Origin: JBFGCA01 sp041567315
GTDB lineage: Bacteria; Acidobacteriota; Thermoanaerobaculia; Multivoradales; JAHEKO01
DNA: 45,632 nt
Direction: 5' to 3'
Assembly: GCA_041567315.1 (NCBI GenBank)
Contig: JBFGCA010000027.1
Span: forward strand, 1 to 45,632
Both the position numbers and the translations under genes were made by a program. The notes beneath the pieces are model-generated. The model had not been told where the DNA came from, made no database searches, and saw only the letters and a program-made list of their open reading frames with translations. Positions within the stretch are counted from its first letter, which is position 1. Each line of letters starts with the position of its first letter. Shown here one piece after another: positions 34,005 through 40,675 of the stretch.

Positions 34005-34185
34005 CGCGAAGCCGTGTGGGTCTCGAGGTTTAGAACCTGGTCCTCACCAGGTGGGTGTCCGCTCGGCGAGCCGTTAGCGTCCCCGTGAGACCGGGGCTGG
34101 CACAGGCCGCGCCGAAGAAGGACTCCCTCGACAACGCTGTTGGTTCTACAACTGAGTGACCCATCACAAACCACACAGGGGATAC
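34005..34185 (-). ncRNA. ssrS: 6S RNA, regulator of sigma-70 RNA polymerase
   Basis: The 306-bp gap between zapA and rny carries a structured RNA on the same strand. A closing helix pairs GTGATGGGTC (34167-34158) with GACCCACAC (34022-34014). Just inside, TAGAACC and GGTTCTA are complementary and flank the body. The 3' half reads GGACACCCACCTGG...CCAGGTTCTAAACC, which matches my memory of 6S family sequences (ACCCACCTGG then CCAGGTTCTAAAAC). Its location next to zapA is the classic 6S context in many bacteria. The ends are approximate, and the fold was assessed by hand only. An UUCG-type hairpin (33974-33987) lies just downstream. Confidence 0.75.
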
Positions 34186-34224
34186 CAATTCATCGACTGC
34201 AACGGGTGGCGCGGCCGGCGGTCG

Positions 34225-34521
34225 TCAGTCCCCTAGCGCCTCTTCAAGCTGCCCGGCCAGAACCGTCACCCTCTCCTGGATCTCGGCCCGTTCCCCTTCC
34301 TGCCTCTTCCGGCATTGGAACAGTTCATCCGTCAGGTTGAGCGCCGCCAGAATCGCGATCTTGGCCGTGTCCACCGTCGAAACCTGACGCGAGATCTCCC
34401 GCATCTTGCCGTCCAGGACGCTGGCCAGACTCTGGAGGTACTCGGGATCTTTCTCTCCGCGAACGTGGTAGATGGCGCCGAAGATCTCCACCTCGGTTGC
34501 GGTAGTGGTCTTGGCGGCCAT
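34225..34521 (-). CDS. zapA: Cell division protein ZapA
   Basis: A 98-aa FtsZ-ring stabiliser. TEVEIFGAIYHVRGEKDPEYLQSLASVLDGKM is the N-terminal ZapA globular part, followed by a helix that can form a coiled coil (NLTDELFQCRKRQEGERAEIQERV). The ATG at 34521 is preferred over an upstream TTG that adds a Gly-rich stretch. A -10-like TATAGT lies about 70 bp upstream. The 6S RNA follows on the same strand. Confidence 0.92.
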   Translation of the reverse strand: MAAKTTTATEVEIFGAIYHVRGEKDPEYLQSLASVLDGKMREISRQVSTVDTAKIAILAALNLTDELFQCRKRQEGERAEIQERVTVLAGQLEEALGD

Positions 34522-34588
34522 CGTCCCGTTCCCGCCGCCGCCCCGCGCAGACAAGTGCCGCCTCCGCAGGGGCTTAGGCCTGGTCGGA

Positions 34589-34594
34589 ACTATA
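34589..34594 (-). promoter_or_regulatory. Candidate -10 box for zapA
   Basis: The minus strand reads TGTGCTATAGTT, an extended -10 with TATAGT at 34594-34589. It lies in the gap between the coiled-coil gene and zapA, giving a leader of about 60 nt. There is no clear -35 hexamer. Confidence 0.45.
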
Positions 34595-34632
34595 GCACAG
34601 GGGTGTGGGCCGCCGCCGCCCGGAGGTGGCGT

Positions 34633-34851
34633 TCAGAGCAGCTCCTCGAGCCGCTCGACGAGCTTCGCCACCTGCTGCCGCAACCGCTCCCGCTGGCGGG
34701 ACCAGGCCTCGGCCTCGGGGGTGGCGGCCAGCCGCCGCTCGGCGCGTTTGAGCCGCGTCGTCAGGCGACGGTTCTCGGCCCGCAGCGACTCGAGCTCGCG
34801 GGCCGCCGCGGCGACCCGGCGCTCCAGGTCCTGGAGCCAGGGAACCGCCAT
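34633..34851 (-). CDS. Small coiled-coil protein, possibly ZapB-like
   Basis: A 72-aa protein that is almost all charged helix (LERRVAAAARELESLRAENRRLTTRLKRAERRL), with heptad spacing of Leu/Val/Ala. Its place directly before zapA and its shape suggest a division accessory like ZapB, but short coiled coils are too generic to assign. It begins 22 bp after rplT. Confidence 0.6.
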   Translation of the reverse strand: MAVPWLQDLERRVAAAARELESLRAENRRLTTRLKRAERRLAATPEAEAWSRQRERLRQQVAKLVERLEELL

Positions 34852-34873
34852 CAGTCAGCCCGGACGGCAGCGG

Positions 34874-35281
34874 CTAGCCGGCCGGGGCGGGCTCGGGGGC
34901 CGGTGCGGCGACCGCCGGCGCCGGCTCACCGAGCGCCTCGCGGGCGGTCTCGACCACCCGGGCGAAGGCCTCGGCGTCACGCACCGCCAGGTCGGCCAGC
35001 ATCTTGCGGTCGATCTCGCTCCCGGCCTTGTGCAGCCCGTCCATCAGACGGCTGTAGGAGAGCCCGTGGGCGCGGGCCGCGGCGTTGATGCGGACGATCC
35101 ACAGGCTGCGGAAGGTGCGCTTGCGCTGCCGGCGATCACGGTAGGCGAAGGCAAGCGACCGGTCTACCGCCTGCTTGGCGATGCGGTACGAGCGCGACTT
35201 GGCGCCGTAGTAGCCCTTGGCCTGCTTCAGCACCTTGCGGCGCTTGCGGGTCCTTCTCGCTCCACGCTTGACTCTGGACAT
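34874..35281 (-). CDS. rplT: Large-subunit ribosomal protein L20
   Basis: A 135-aa protein. MSRVKRGARRTRKRRKVLKQ, KGYYGAKSRSYRIAKQAV and RRQRKRTFRSLWIVRINAAAR are the canonical L20 segments. Typical L20 is close to 117 residues; this one has an extra Ala/Pro-rich C-terminal tail (about 20 residues, EPAPAVAAPAPEPAPAG). In other bacteria L20 represses the infC-rpmI-rplT operon by binding leader RNA. Here a strong palindrome lies in the rpmI-rplT gap. Confidence 0.96.
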   Translation of the reverse strand: MSRVKRGARRTRKRRKVLKQAKGYYGAKSRSYRIAKQAVDRSLAFAYRDRRQRKRTFRSLWIVRINAAARAHGLSYSRLMDGLHKAGSEIDRKMLADLAVRDAEAFARVVETAREALGEPAPAVAAPAPEPAPAG

Positions 35282-35320
35282 TCTGGAACCTCGTTCTCCA
35301 CGCCCCCTCGGGGCGGTCGG

Positions 35321-35340
35321 CCGCCGGCCGCGGCCGGCGG
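35321..35340. promoter_or_regulatory. 20-bp perfect palindrome between rpmI and rplT
   Basis: CCGCCGGCCGCGGCCGGCGG is self-complementary and would form a very stable hairpin in the 113-nt spacer. That spacer is long for this pair of genes. An L20-binding leader element, an attenuator or an mRNA-stability hairpin are possible; no T-run follows. Confidence 0.45.
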
Positions 35341-35394
35341 GGCCAGGCGCGACAGGTTCGCTCCGCGCCGTGGCGGGTTGCGCGGCCCGGGCCG

Positions 35395-35589
35395 CTAGCC
35401 CTGGATGAGCCGCTTGATCTTGCCGGCGAAGGCCCCCACCACCAGGGTGGAGCGGCGCAGCCGGCGCTTTCGCTTCATGGTCTTCTTGGTCAGGATGTGG
35501 CTGTGTCCGGAACGGCGGCGCGCCACCCGGCCACCCCCGGTCACCCGGAAGCGCTTGGCGGCCCCGCGATGGGTCTTGAGCTTGGGCAC
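35395..35589 (-). CDS. rpmI: Large-subunit ribosomal protein L35
   Basis: A 64-aa basic protein starting PKLKTHRGAAKRF after the initiator and continuing RRRSGHSHILTKKTMKRKRRLR, the L35 signature. The GTG at 35589 is chosen because AGGAG lies about 9 nt upstream and the next residues begin the family consensus; an upstream ATG would add eleven unrelated residues. It starts 48 bp after thrS; infC, normally between them, is absent. Confidence 0.95.
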   Translation of the reverse strand: MPKLKTHRGAAKRFRVTGGGRVARRRSGHSHILTKKTMKRKRRLRRSTLVVGAFAGKIKRLIQG

Positions 35590-35637
35590 GTCGGTGTCTC
35601 CTCGCGGCGCGCGCGGCGGCAACGCCGGATCAAAATA

Positions 35638-37596
35638 TCAGTTTACCACCTCGGCGGCCGCGGGCCAGAGCGCACCGCTGCGCTCCGCCGCCAGCCCGCT
35701 GAGCACCGCCGCCACCTGGTCGAGCGGCCGCGGACCCAGGTCCTCACCGCTGCGCAGCCGGACCGCCAGCTGGCCGGCCTCTTCCTCGCGCGCCCCCGCC
35801 ACCAGCATGCAGGGCACCTTGCGGAGCTGGGCCTCGCGGATCCGGTACCCCAGCTTCTGGTTGCGGTCGTCGAGCTCGACCCTGAGGCCCGCCGCCGCCA
35901 GCTCGCGCCGGGCACGCTCGCCGTAGTCGCGGAACTTCTCGGACACCGGCAGCACCACCGCCTGGACCGGCGCCAGCCACAGCGGGAAGGCGCCGCCGGT
36001 GTGCTCGATCAGGATGCCGATGAAGCGCTCCAGCGAGCCCAGCATGGCACGGTGGATCATCACCGGGCGGTGCTCGGCGCCGTCCTCGCCCACGTAGGTG
36101 AGGTCGAAGCGCTCCGGGAGCTGGTAGTCGAGCTGCACGGTCCCCAGCTGCCACTGGCGGCCCAGGGCGTCGCTGACCTGGAAATCCACCTTGGGGCCGT
36201 AGAAGGCGCCCTCGCCGGGGTTGACCTGGTAGGCGATGCCCCGGTTGTCGAGGGCGGTGGCCAGCGCCCGCTCGGCGCGCTCCCACAGCTCGGCGGTGCC
36301 CAGCGACTTGGCGGGGCGGGTGGAGAGCTCGATCAGCAGGTCCTCGAAGGCGAAGGTGCGGTAGATGTCGAGGATCATCTCGACCATCGAGACCACCTCC
36401 TGCTCGATCTGAGCCTCGGTGCAGAAGACGTGGGCGTCGTCCTGGGCGAAGCTGCGCACCCGGGTGAGACCCGAGGTGACGCCGCTGCGCTCGTAGCGGT
36501 GGAGCCGCCCGAAGTCGCTGTAGCGGATCGGCAGATCGCGGTAGGAGCGCAGCCGGGTGCCGTAGATCAGGCAGTGGGTCGGGCAGTTCATCGGCTTGAC
36601 CGCGAACTGCCGCTCGTCGAGCTCCGAGAAGAACATCGCCTCCCGGTAGTTGTCGTAGTGCCCCGAGGTGTGCCACAGGTCGACGTCGAGGATCTGCGGC
36701 GTGATCACCTCTTCGAAGCCGCCCCGCCCCTGCCGCTCGCGGATGAACTCGACCAGCGCGTTGTAGACCACCGCCCCGCGGGGATGGAAGAACGGGCTGG
36801 CCGGGGCGTGCTCGTTGAAGCTGAACAGATCGAGCTCCGGCCCCAGCCGCCGGTGGTCGAGGGCCCGCGCCCGCTCCAGCCGCTCGAGGTAGTCGTCCAG
36901 CTCGCGCCGCGAACCGAAGGCGGTGCCGTAGATGCGTTGCAGCATCTCGTTGGTCTCGACGCCCCGCCAATAGACCCCGGAGGCCTCGAGCAGCTTGACG
37001 GCGCCGATCTGCGACAGCCGCTGGACGTGGGGGCCGCGGCACAGATCGACGAACCCGCCGTCGCGGAAGAGGGTGATGGTCTCGCCCTCGGGGATGTCCT
37101 TGAGACGCTCCACCTTGAGGGTCTCGCCGGCCTCGCGGAACAGCCGCTCGGCCTCCTCGCGCGACACCTCGAGACGCTCGAAGCGGCTGTCCTCGGCCAG
37201 GATATCGGCCATCTTGGCCTCGATCCGCTCGAGGTCCTCGGGGGTGAAGGCGCGGGGGAACCGGAAGTCGTACTGGAACTTCTCCGAGTGGTCCTTGCGC
37301 CCGACGTCGATCTCGGCCTCCGGCCACAGCCGCTTGACGGCGTCGGCCATCACGTGCTCGGCGCTGTGGCGGATGAAGGGACCGGCCGCCGGCGTGCCGG
37401 CGGTGATCAGCCGGAACTCGCCGCCGCCGAGGAGCGGCTGGCGCAGGTCGACCAGGCGGCCGTCGAGCTCGGCGCCGACCGCGTCGCGGGCCAGACGCGG
37501 ACCGATCTCCGCCGCCACCTCGAGCGGCGTCGAGCCGGCCGGCGCCCGGCGCTCGCTGCCGTCGGGGAGCCGCAGGGTGATCGTCGTTTCGGACAT
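35638..37596 (-). CDS. thrS: Threonyl-tRNA synthetase
   Basis: A 652-aa class II synthetase. The N-terminal TGS domain (about 1-65) is followed by the editing domain with HSAEHVMADAV (HxxxH) and DLCRGPHV. The catalytic core has HPRGAVVYNALVEFIRER, MNCPTHCLIYGTRLRSYRDLP (zinc Cys) and a C-terminal anticodon-binding domain from about residue 545. All expected motifs are present, so it should be active. It is followed by rpmI rather than infC. Two tRNA-Val genes lie upstream on the same strand. Confidence 0.97.
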   Translation of the reverse strand: MSETTITLRLPDGSERRAPAGSTPLEVAAEIGPRLARDAVGAELDGRLVDLRQPLLGGGEFRLITAGTPAAGPFIRHSAEHVMADAVKRLWPEAEIDVGRKDHSEKFQYDFRFPRAFTPEDLERIEAKMADILAEDSRFERLEVSREEAERLFREAGETLKVERLKDIPEGETITLFRDGGFVDLCRGPHVQRLSQIGAVKLLEASGVYWRGVETNEMLQRIYGTAFGSRRELDDYLERLERARALDHRRLGPELDLFSFNEHAPASPFFHPRGAVVYNALVEFIRERQGRGGFEEVITPQILDVDLWHTSGHYDNYREAMFFSELDERQFAVKPMNCPTHCLIYGTRLRSYRDLPIRYSDFGRLHRYERSGVTSGLTRVRSFAQDDAHVFCTEAQIEQEVVSMVEMILDIYRTFAFEDLLIELSTRPAKSLGTAELWERAERALATALDNRGIAYQVNPGEGAFYGPKVDFQVSDALGRQWQLGTVQLDYQLPERFDLTYVGEDGAEHRPVMIHRAMLGSLERFIGILIEHTGGAFPLWLAPVQAVVLPVSEKFRDYGERARRELAAAGLRVELDDRNQKLGYRIREAQLRKVPCMLVAGAREEEAGQLAVRLRSGEDLGPRPLDQVAAVLSGLAAERSGALWPAAAEVVN

Positions 37597-37665
37597 CGCC
37601 AGCCGTCGCTTCTGAAGGGGCTCGAACGGGGGCCGGCGGGCGCGGCCCCGGGGATCGTGGGAAGG

Positions 37666-37742
37666 TGGTAGGCGCTAGCGGACTCGAACCGCTGACCTCT
37701 ACCGTGTGAAGGTAGCGCTCTAACCAGCTGAGCTAAGCGCCT
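37666..37742 (-). tRNA. tRNA-Val (anticodon CAC)
   Basis: A complete 77-nt cloverleaf. The acceptor stem pairs AGGCGCT with AGCGCCT, the discriminator is A and CCA is encoded. The D arm reads TAGCTCAGCTGGTTAGAGC. The anticodon stem CTACC/GGTAG closes the loop TTCACAC, giving CAC (reads GUG). The T arm is GCGGTTCGAGTCCGC. Confidence 0.97.
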
Positions 37743-37802
37743 GTTGCCTCCGCGCCGGACCCGGACCGGAGGTCCTTCTGGTCCGGCATTGGCGGGGACT
37801 CC

Positions 37803-37879
37803 TGGTAGGCCCGAGCGGACTTGAACCGCTGACCTCTACGATGTCAACGTAGCGCTCTAACCAACTGAGCTACGGGCCT
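37803..37879 (-). tRNA. tRNA-Val (anticodon GAC)
   Basis: A complete 77-nt cloverleaf with acceptor AGGCCCG/CGGGCCT, discriminator A and encoded CCA. The anticodon loop TTGACAT gives GAC (reads GUC and GUU). It lies 60 bp upstream of the CAC-valine gene on the same strand, so the two are probably co-transcribed; their D and T arms are nearly identical, suggesting tandem duplication. Confidence 0.97.
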
Positions 37880-37953
37880 TTGTCAAACAGCCGCGGCGCT
37901 CCGACGAACGCCGCTCGGGAACCGTTCACGCTAACAAGCCGGCCGCGAGAGTG

Positions 37954-38544
37954 TCAACTCGCGCCGGGACGCACGGCAAGGGCTTCGACGAGTGCCTCTC
38001 CGGTGCGGAAGCGGGCGGCATCGGCCGCCGGCTGCTGGTGGAACCACGACCCGGGCGCCGGCAACCGCCCCTCCCAGACGGCCCCTGCCGCGTAGATCAG
38101 GTAGACGTCCCACGCCGGACCCCCGCGCCAGCCCACCGCTCGGGCTACCGCCTCCCCGGTGAGCTGGCCGGGATCGTAGAACTGCGCCACCCGCGGCTCG
38201 CCGGCGAACAGCTCGACCCGCCGCTCGGCCTTGACCGCCCGGTCCCAGGGCAGGGTCTCCATCCACACCACCAGCGCGTGGAGACCCGGGTCCGCCGCCA
38301 GCGCCTGTCCGATCGCCTCCGCCCCGGCCAGACAGACCGGGCAGGCCGGCGACAGCACCGCCAGCAGCCGCCGCTCCCCCGCCTGTCGCCCGAAGGCCTG
38401 TCGCAGCGGCTCGAGCGATCCGTCGAGCAGCACCGTCCCCGAAGGCGCCGTGCCGCCCTCCTCCGCCCGCCGCGCCGTCCCCACGCCCCAGCCCGCCGCC
38501 AGCGCCGCTCCGGCGATCGCCAGTGCCCATGCCGCGACCCGCAC
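37954..38544 (-). CDS. Thioredoxin-fold-like exported protein
   Basis: A 196-aa protein with an N-terminal hydrophobic signal or anchor (AAWALAIAGAALAAGWGVG). LLAVLSPACPVCLAGAEAIGQAL contains a CPVC pair in the place of a thioredoxin CxxC, followed by a beta-strand-like HALVVWMETLPW. The rest (VAQFYDPGQLTGEAVARAVGW) does not match a well-known branch, so redox activity is likely but the partner is unknown. The GTG start lies 6 nt from a -10-like TAGGAT, so the mRNA could be leaderless. Transcription runs toward the tRNA genes. Confidence 0.7.
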   Translation of the reverse strand: MRVAAWALAIAGAALAAGWGVGTARRAEEGGTAPSGTVLLDGSLEPLRQAFGRQAGERRLLAVLSPACPVCLAGAEAIGQALAADPGLHALVVWMETLPWDRAVKAERRVELFAGEPRVAQFYDPGQLTGEAVARAVGWRGGPAWDVYLIYAAGAVWEGRLPAPGSWFHQQPAADAARFRTGEALVEALAVRPGAS

Positions 38545-38550
38545 GCTGCA

Positions 38551-38556
38551 ATCCTA
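38551..38556 (-). promoter_or_regulatory. -10-like box of the thioredoxin-like gene
   Basis: The minus strand reads CACTAGGATTGCAGCGTG: TAGGAT at 38556-38551 is 6 nt before the GTG start codon, so transcription would begin at or next to the start codon. Confidence 0.35.
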
Positions 38557-38856
38557 GTGAACCCCATTTCGCGAGCCAGCACCGTCGGGCTATAGCTGGT
38601 CGGTCGACGAACAGATCCAGGTAGGGCCTGACCTCCGGCGACCGACCTCAGGCACGCCCGTCTCCGGCAGTCGGGAGCTGGATTCCGACTACCGACCGAG
38701 ATCCAGGCAGGGCTCCACACCTCCAGGGTCGCGAGTGAAGCAAGAAGCCGAGCCCCGGCGCCCGTGAAGGCCCGGCTGTGGCCGTCTTGAACCTGAGCCA
38801 CTACCCGGCGACGGCTGAGGGTACACATGAAGTGGGTCAGTCTCCACGGCCGTGAA

Positions 38857-38892
38857 GCCGGCCGGGGCGGGGTGCGACAGGGACCTGGAGCC
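38857..38892. repeat. Diverged inverted partial copy of the 66-bp repeat
   Basis: GCCGGCCGGGGCGGGG is the exact complement of the repeat core, and the following GGGACCTGGAGCC resembles GGGACCGGAGCC from the complement of the left part. With copy B about 70 bp away in the opposite orientation, the pair could form a large hairpin. Confidence 0.5.
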
Positions 38893-38964
38893 AAGCGCGC
38901 TGCGCGGAGCCTCGAAGGTCAGACCCCGTCCAGCGCGAAGGCGGACAGGAGGAGCCGGCCCTCC

Positions 38965-39030
38965 CCCGTGAAGTTCTCCAGGGCCGGCTCCGGTCCCAGG
39001 CGGGCCCCGCCCCGGCCGGCCCCTCGCCAC
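38965..39030. repeat. 66-bp dispersed repeat, copy B
   Basis: It matches copy A (25314-25379) at 64 of 66 positions in the same orientation. Similarity stops abruptly on the right after CTCGCCAC, which gives defined element boundaries. The left flanks CCTCCCCCGTGAA and CGGCCCGTGAA share only the last few bases. Confidence 0.85.
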
Positions 39031-39139
39031 TCCTCGTCCAGACTGACCCACGCCACGACGATCCGCGCGCCCAACGCTCCGCCGCCAGCCGGATAACCGA
39101 CTCCAGCGGCAATCCAGCTACCCCGCACGACGCCCACCG

Positions 39140-40675
39140 ATGGATACTCACCGGCAAATGGATCCCGCCGATCACGAAGCGCCCCACGCCACCCGCCGCG
39201 GCTGGTGGGCCGTGGCGGCGCTGCTGGCCGCCGGGAGCGGCATCCAGCTGGCGCTCTGGCAACGGGCGGTGTGGCTTTACCGCGATCAGGTCGAGCTGCT
39301 GACGCTGGGCTGGCAGCTCGCCGAGGGCGGCGGCCTGGCTCCGTTCGGCAAGCTGATGACCGGTGGCTACCCGGTCCCAGGGGTGCTGCTCCAGCTGCTG
39401 ATCGGCCTGCCGCTGGAGGTCTGGCCCGACTACCGGGCGCCGGGCCTGCTGCTGGTCGGGGTGCACCTGGCGGCCGGGCTGGTGCTGGCGCGGATGCTGG
39501 GCCGCGACTTCGGTGCGCCCTTCGCGGCGCTCTACCTGGCGGTCCTGTGGCTGTCGCCGTGGCGGCTCTACCACTCGGGGTTCCTGTGGGAGGCCAACTA
39601 CCTGCTGCTGCCGGCGGCGGCCCACCTGGCGGCCTGCCGGGCGCTGGCCGAGCAGCCCCGGCGGGGCCCGTCCTGGGTCCTCGGGCTGCTGCTCGTGCTC
39701 ACCCCGCAGCTCCACGCCAGCTTCCCCATCCTGTGGGTCGCCACGCTCCTACTCTGGTGGCGCGGGCGCCTGCGGCCGCGGCCGTGGCCGGCGCTCGCCG
39801 GGATGGCGACCGCCGCGCTCGGCCTGCTGCCCACGGCGGCCGCCCTGCTGGCGGGCGAGTCGCCGCCGCGACCCGAGGCGGCGGCGGGGTGGCTCGAGCG
39901 GCTCAACTCGGCCCAGAAGGCGCTCGTCTACTGGTTCCGCTTCGGCTCGCTCGACGTCGGCCGGCGCTACCGCGAGACGGTGCTCTGCGGCAGGCCCGGG
40001 GGGACGGGGGTAGCCGGCGGCGAGTCGCCCGCGGGCTGTCTGCTGGCCGACGCCACCCAGGTGGTGGCGCTGGCCTCGGTGGCCGCGGCGCTGGTCGCCG
40101 GCTGGTGGCTGTGGCGGCACTCCGGCGCTCGGTCGAGCGGCGCGATCGGCTGGCCGGAGCCGCCGGGCGCTTGCTGGGGCTGGTACCGCGCCTATGCTCT
40201 GGCCCTGCTGGCCGCGGTGCTGATCTGCGCCCCGGCCAGCCCGGTGCAGGTCCAGGGCTGGCAGCTGCTGCTGGCGCTCCCGGCCGCCTGTCTGCCGGTC
40301 GCCGGCTGGATCGCCGGGGTCTGGCCGCGCGGGCGGCCCTGGCTGCGGGCGGCCCTCGTCGTGTTCCTGTTCTGGCGGCTGCCGGCGGTGCTGGTGCTGG
40401 GTTGGGGGCACCCGATGTACGCCACCCCCGAGCGGCCCGACGACCCGCGTCACATGGTGCCGGAGGTGCTGCGGCCGCTCTTTCCGGCGCCGGGTCCTGC
40501 CGATTCACGGAGCAGGCCGGCCGACCCGATCGCGCGTCGCGTCACCCGTCGCGACCCGGGCGCAGCGAAGGCCACCGGCGCCCGGCCGCCCGAGTCGAAG
40601 GTCCGCCACTCCGTCAGGCGGCGGAGCGGAGCCTTCAGCGGCGGAGCAGCCGCTCGAGCTGCCCGGGGTCGGTGA
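39140..40675 (+). CDS. Polytopic membrane protein, possible GT-C glycosyltransferase
   Basis: A 511-aa protein with about nine or ten hydrophobic segments. An early periplasmic loop (WLYRDQVELLTLGWQLAEGG) and WLSPWRLYHSGFLWEANYLLLP between membrane segments resemble GT39/GT-C lipid-linked sugar transferases, but no diagnostic motif is firm. The last 55 residues (from about 455) are Arg/Pro/Ser-rich and lie in DNA related to the MITE-like repeat, running 41 bp into the 3' end of the convergent sulfatase gene. The original C-terminus may have been nearer residue 455. An ATG at codon 7 is an alternative start; no ribosome binding site is clear. Confidence 0.65.
   Translation: MDTHRQMDPADHEAPHATRRGWWAVAALLAAGSGIQLALWQRAVWLYRDQVELLTLGWQLAEGGGLAPFGKLMTGGYPVPGVLLQLLIGLPLEVWPDYRAPGLLLVGVHLAAGLVLARMLGRDFGAPFAALYLAVLWLSPWRLYHSGFLWEANYLLLPAAAHLAACRALAEQPRRGPSWVLGLLLVLTPQLHASFPILWVATLLLWWRGRLRPRPWPALAGMATAALGLLPTAAALLAGESPPRPEAAAGWLERLNSAQKALVYWFRFGSLDVGRRYRETVLCGRPGGTGVAGGESPAGCLLADATQVVALASVAAALVAGWWLWRHSGARSSGAIGWPEPPGACWGWYRAYALALLAAVLICAPASPVQVQGWQLLLALPAACLPVAGWIAGVWPRGRPWLRAALVVFLFWRLPAVLVLGWGHPMYATPERPDDPRHMVPEVLRPLFPAPGPADSRSRPADPIARRVTRRDPGAAKATGARPPESKVRHSVRRRSGAFSGGAAARAARGR
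40602..40642. repeat. Diverged copy of the MITE-like internal segment
   Basis: This 41-bp stretch matches 19462-19502 at about 35 positions in the same orientation (shared core GGCGGAGCCTTC). Weaker similarity extends left to about 40525 (CCGATCGCG block). It covers the stop codon of the sulfatase-TPR gene (40635-40637), as the intact element covers the AlgX-like stop. Confidence 0.5.

Larger units (their letters stand above)
38545..39139. other. 595-bp intergenic region with repeats, no supported gene
   Basis: Base composition is lower in GC than the genes and no frame shows steady codon bias. It holds a short direct duplication (AGATCCAGG(T/C)AGGGC at 38612 and 38699, 87 bp apart), a diverged inverted copy of the 66-bp repeat (38857-38892) and copy B itself (38965-39030). 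A CTATAG motif at 38591-38596 could be a -10 box on either strand. Apparent open frames through it are shadows. Confidence 0.6.

Noticed and set aside
38612..38724. Short direct repeat as a CRISPR or tandem array
   Set aside because: Only two imperfect units 87 bp apart with no regular spacers; no cas-like gene nearby.
38145..38894. 249-codon open frame crossing the thioredoxin-like gene and the repeat region
   Set aside because: It is out of frame with the recognisable CPVC protein and continues through repeats; amino acid content looks random.
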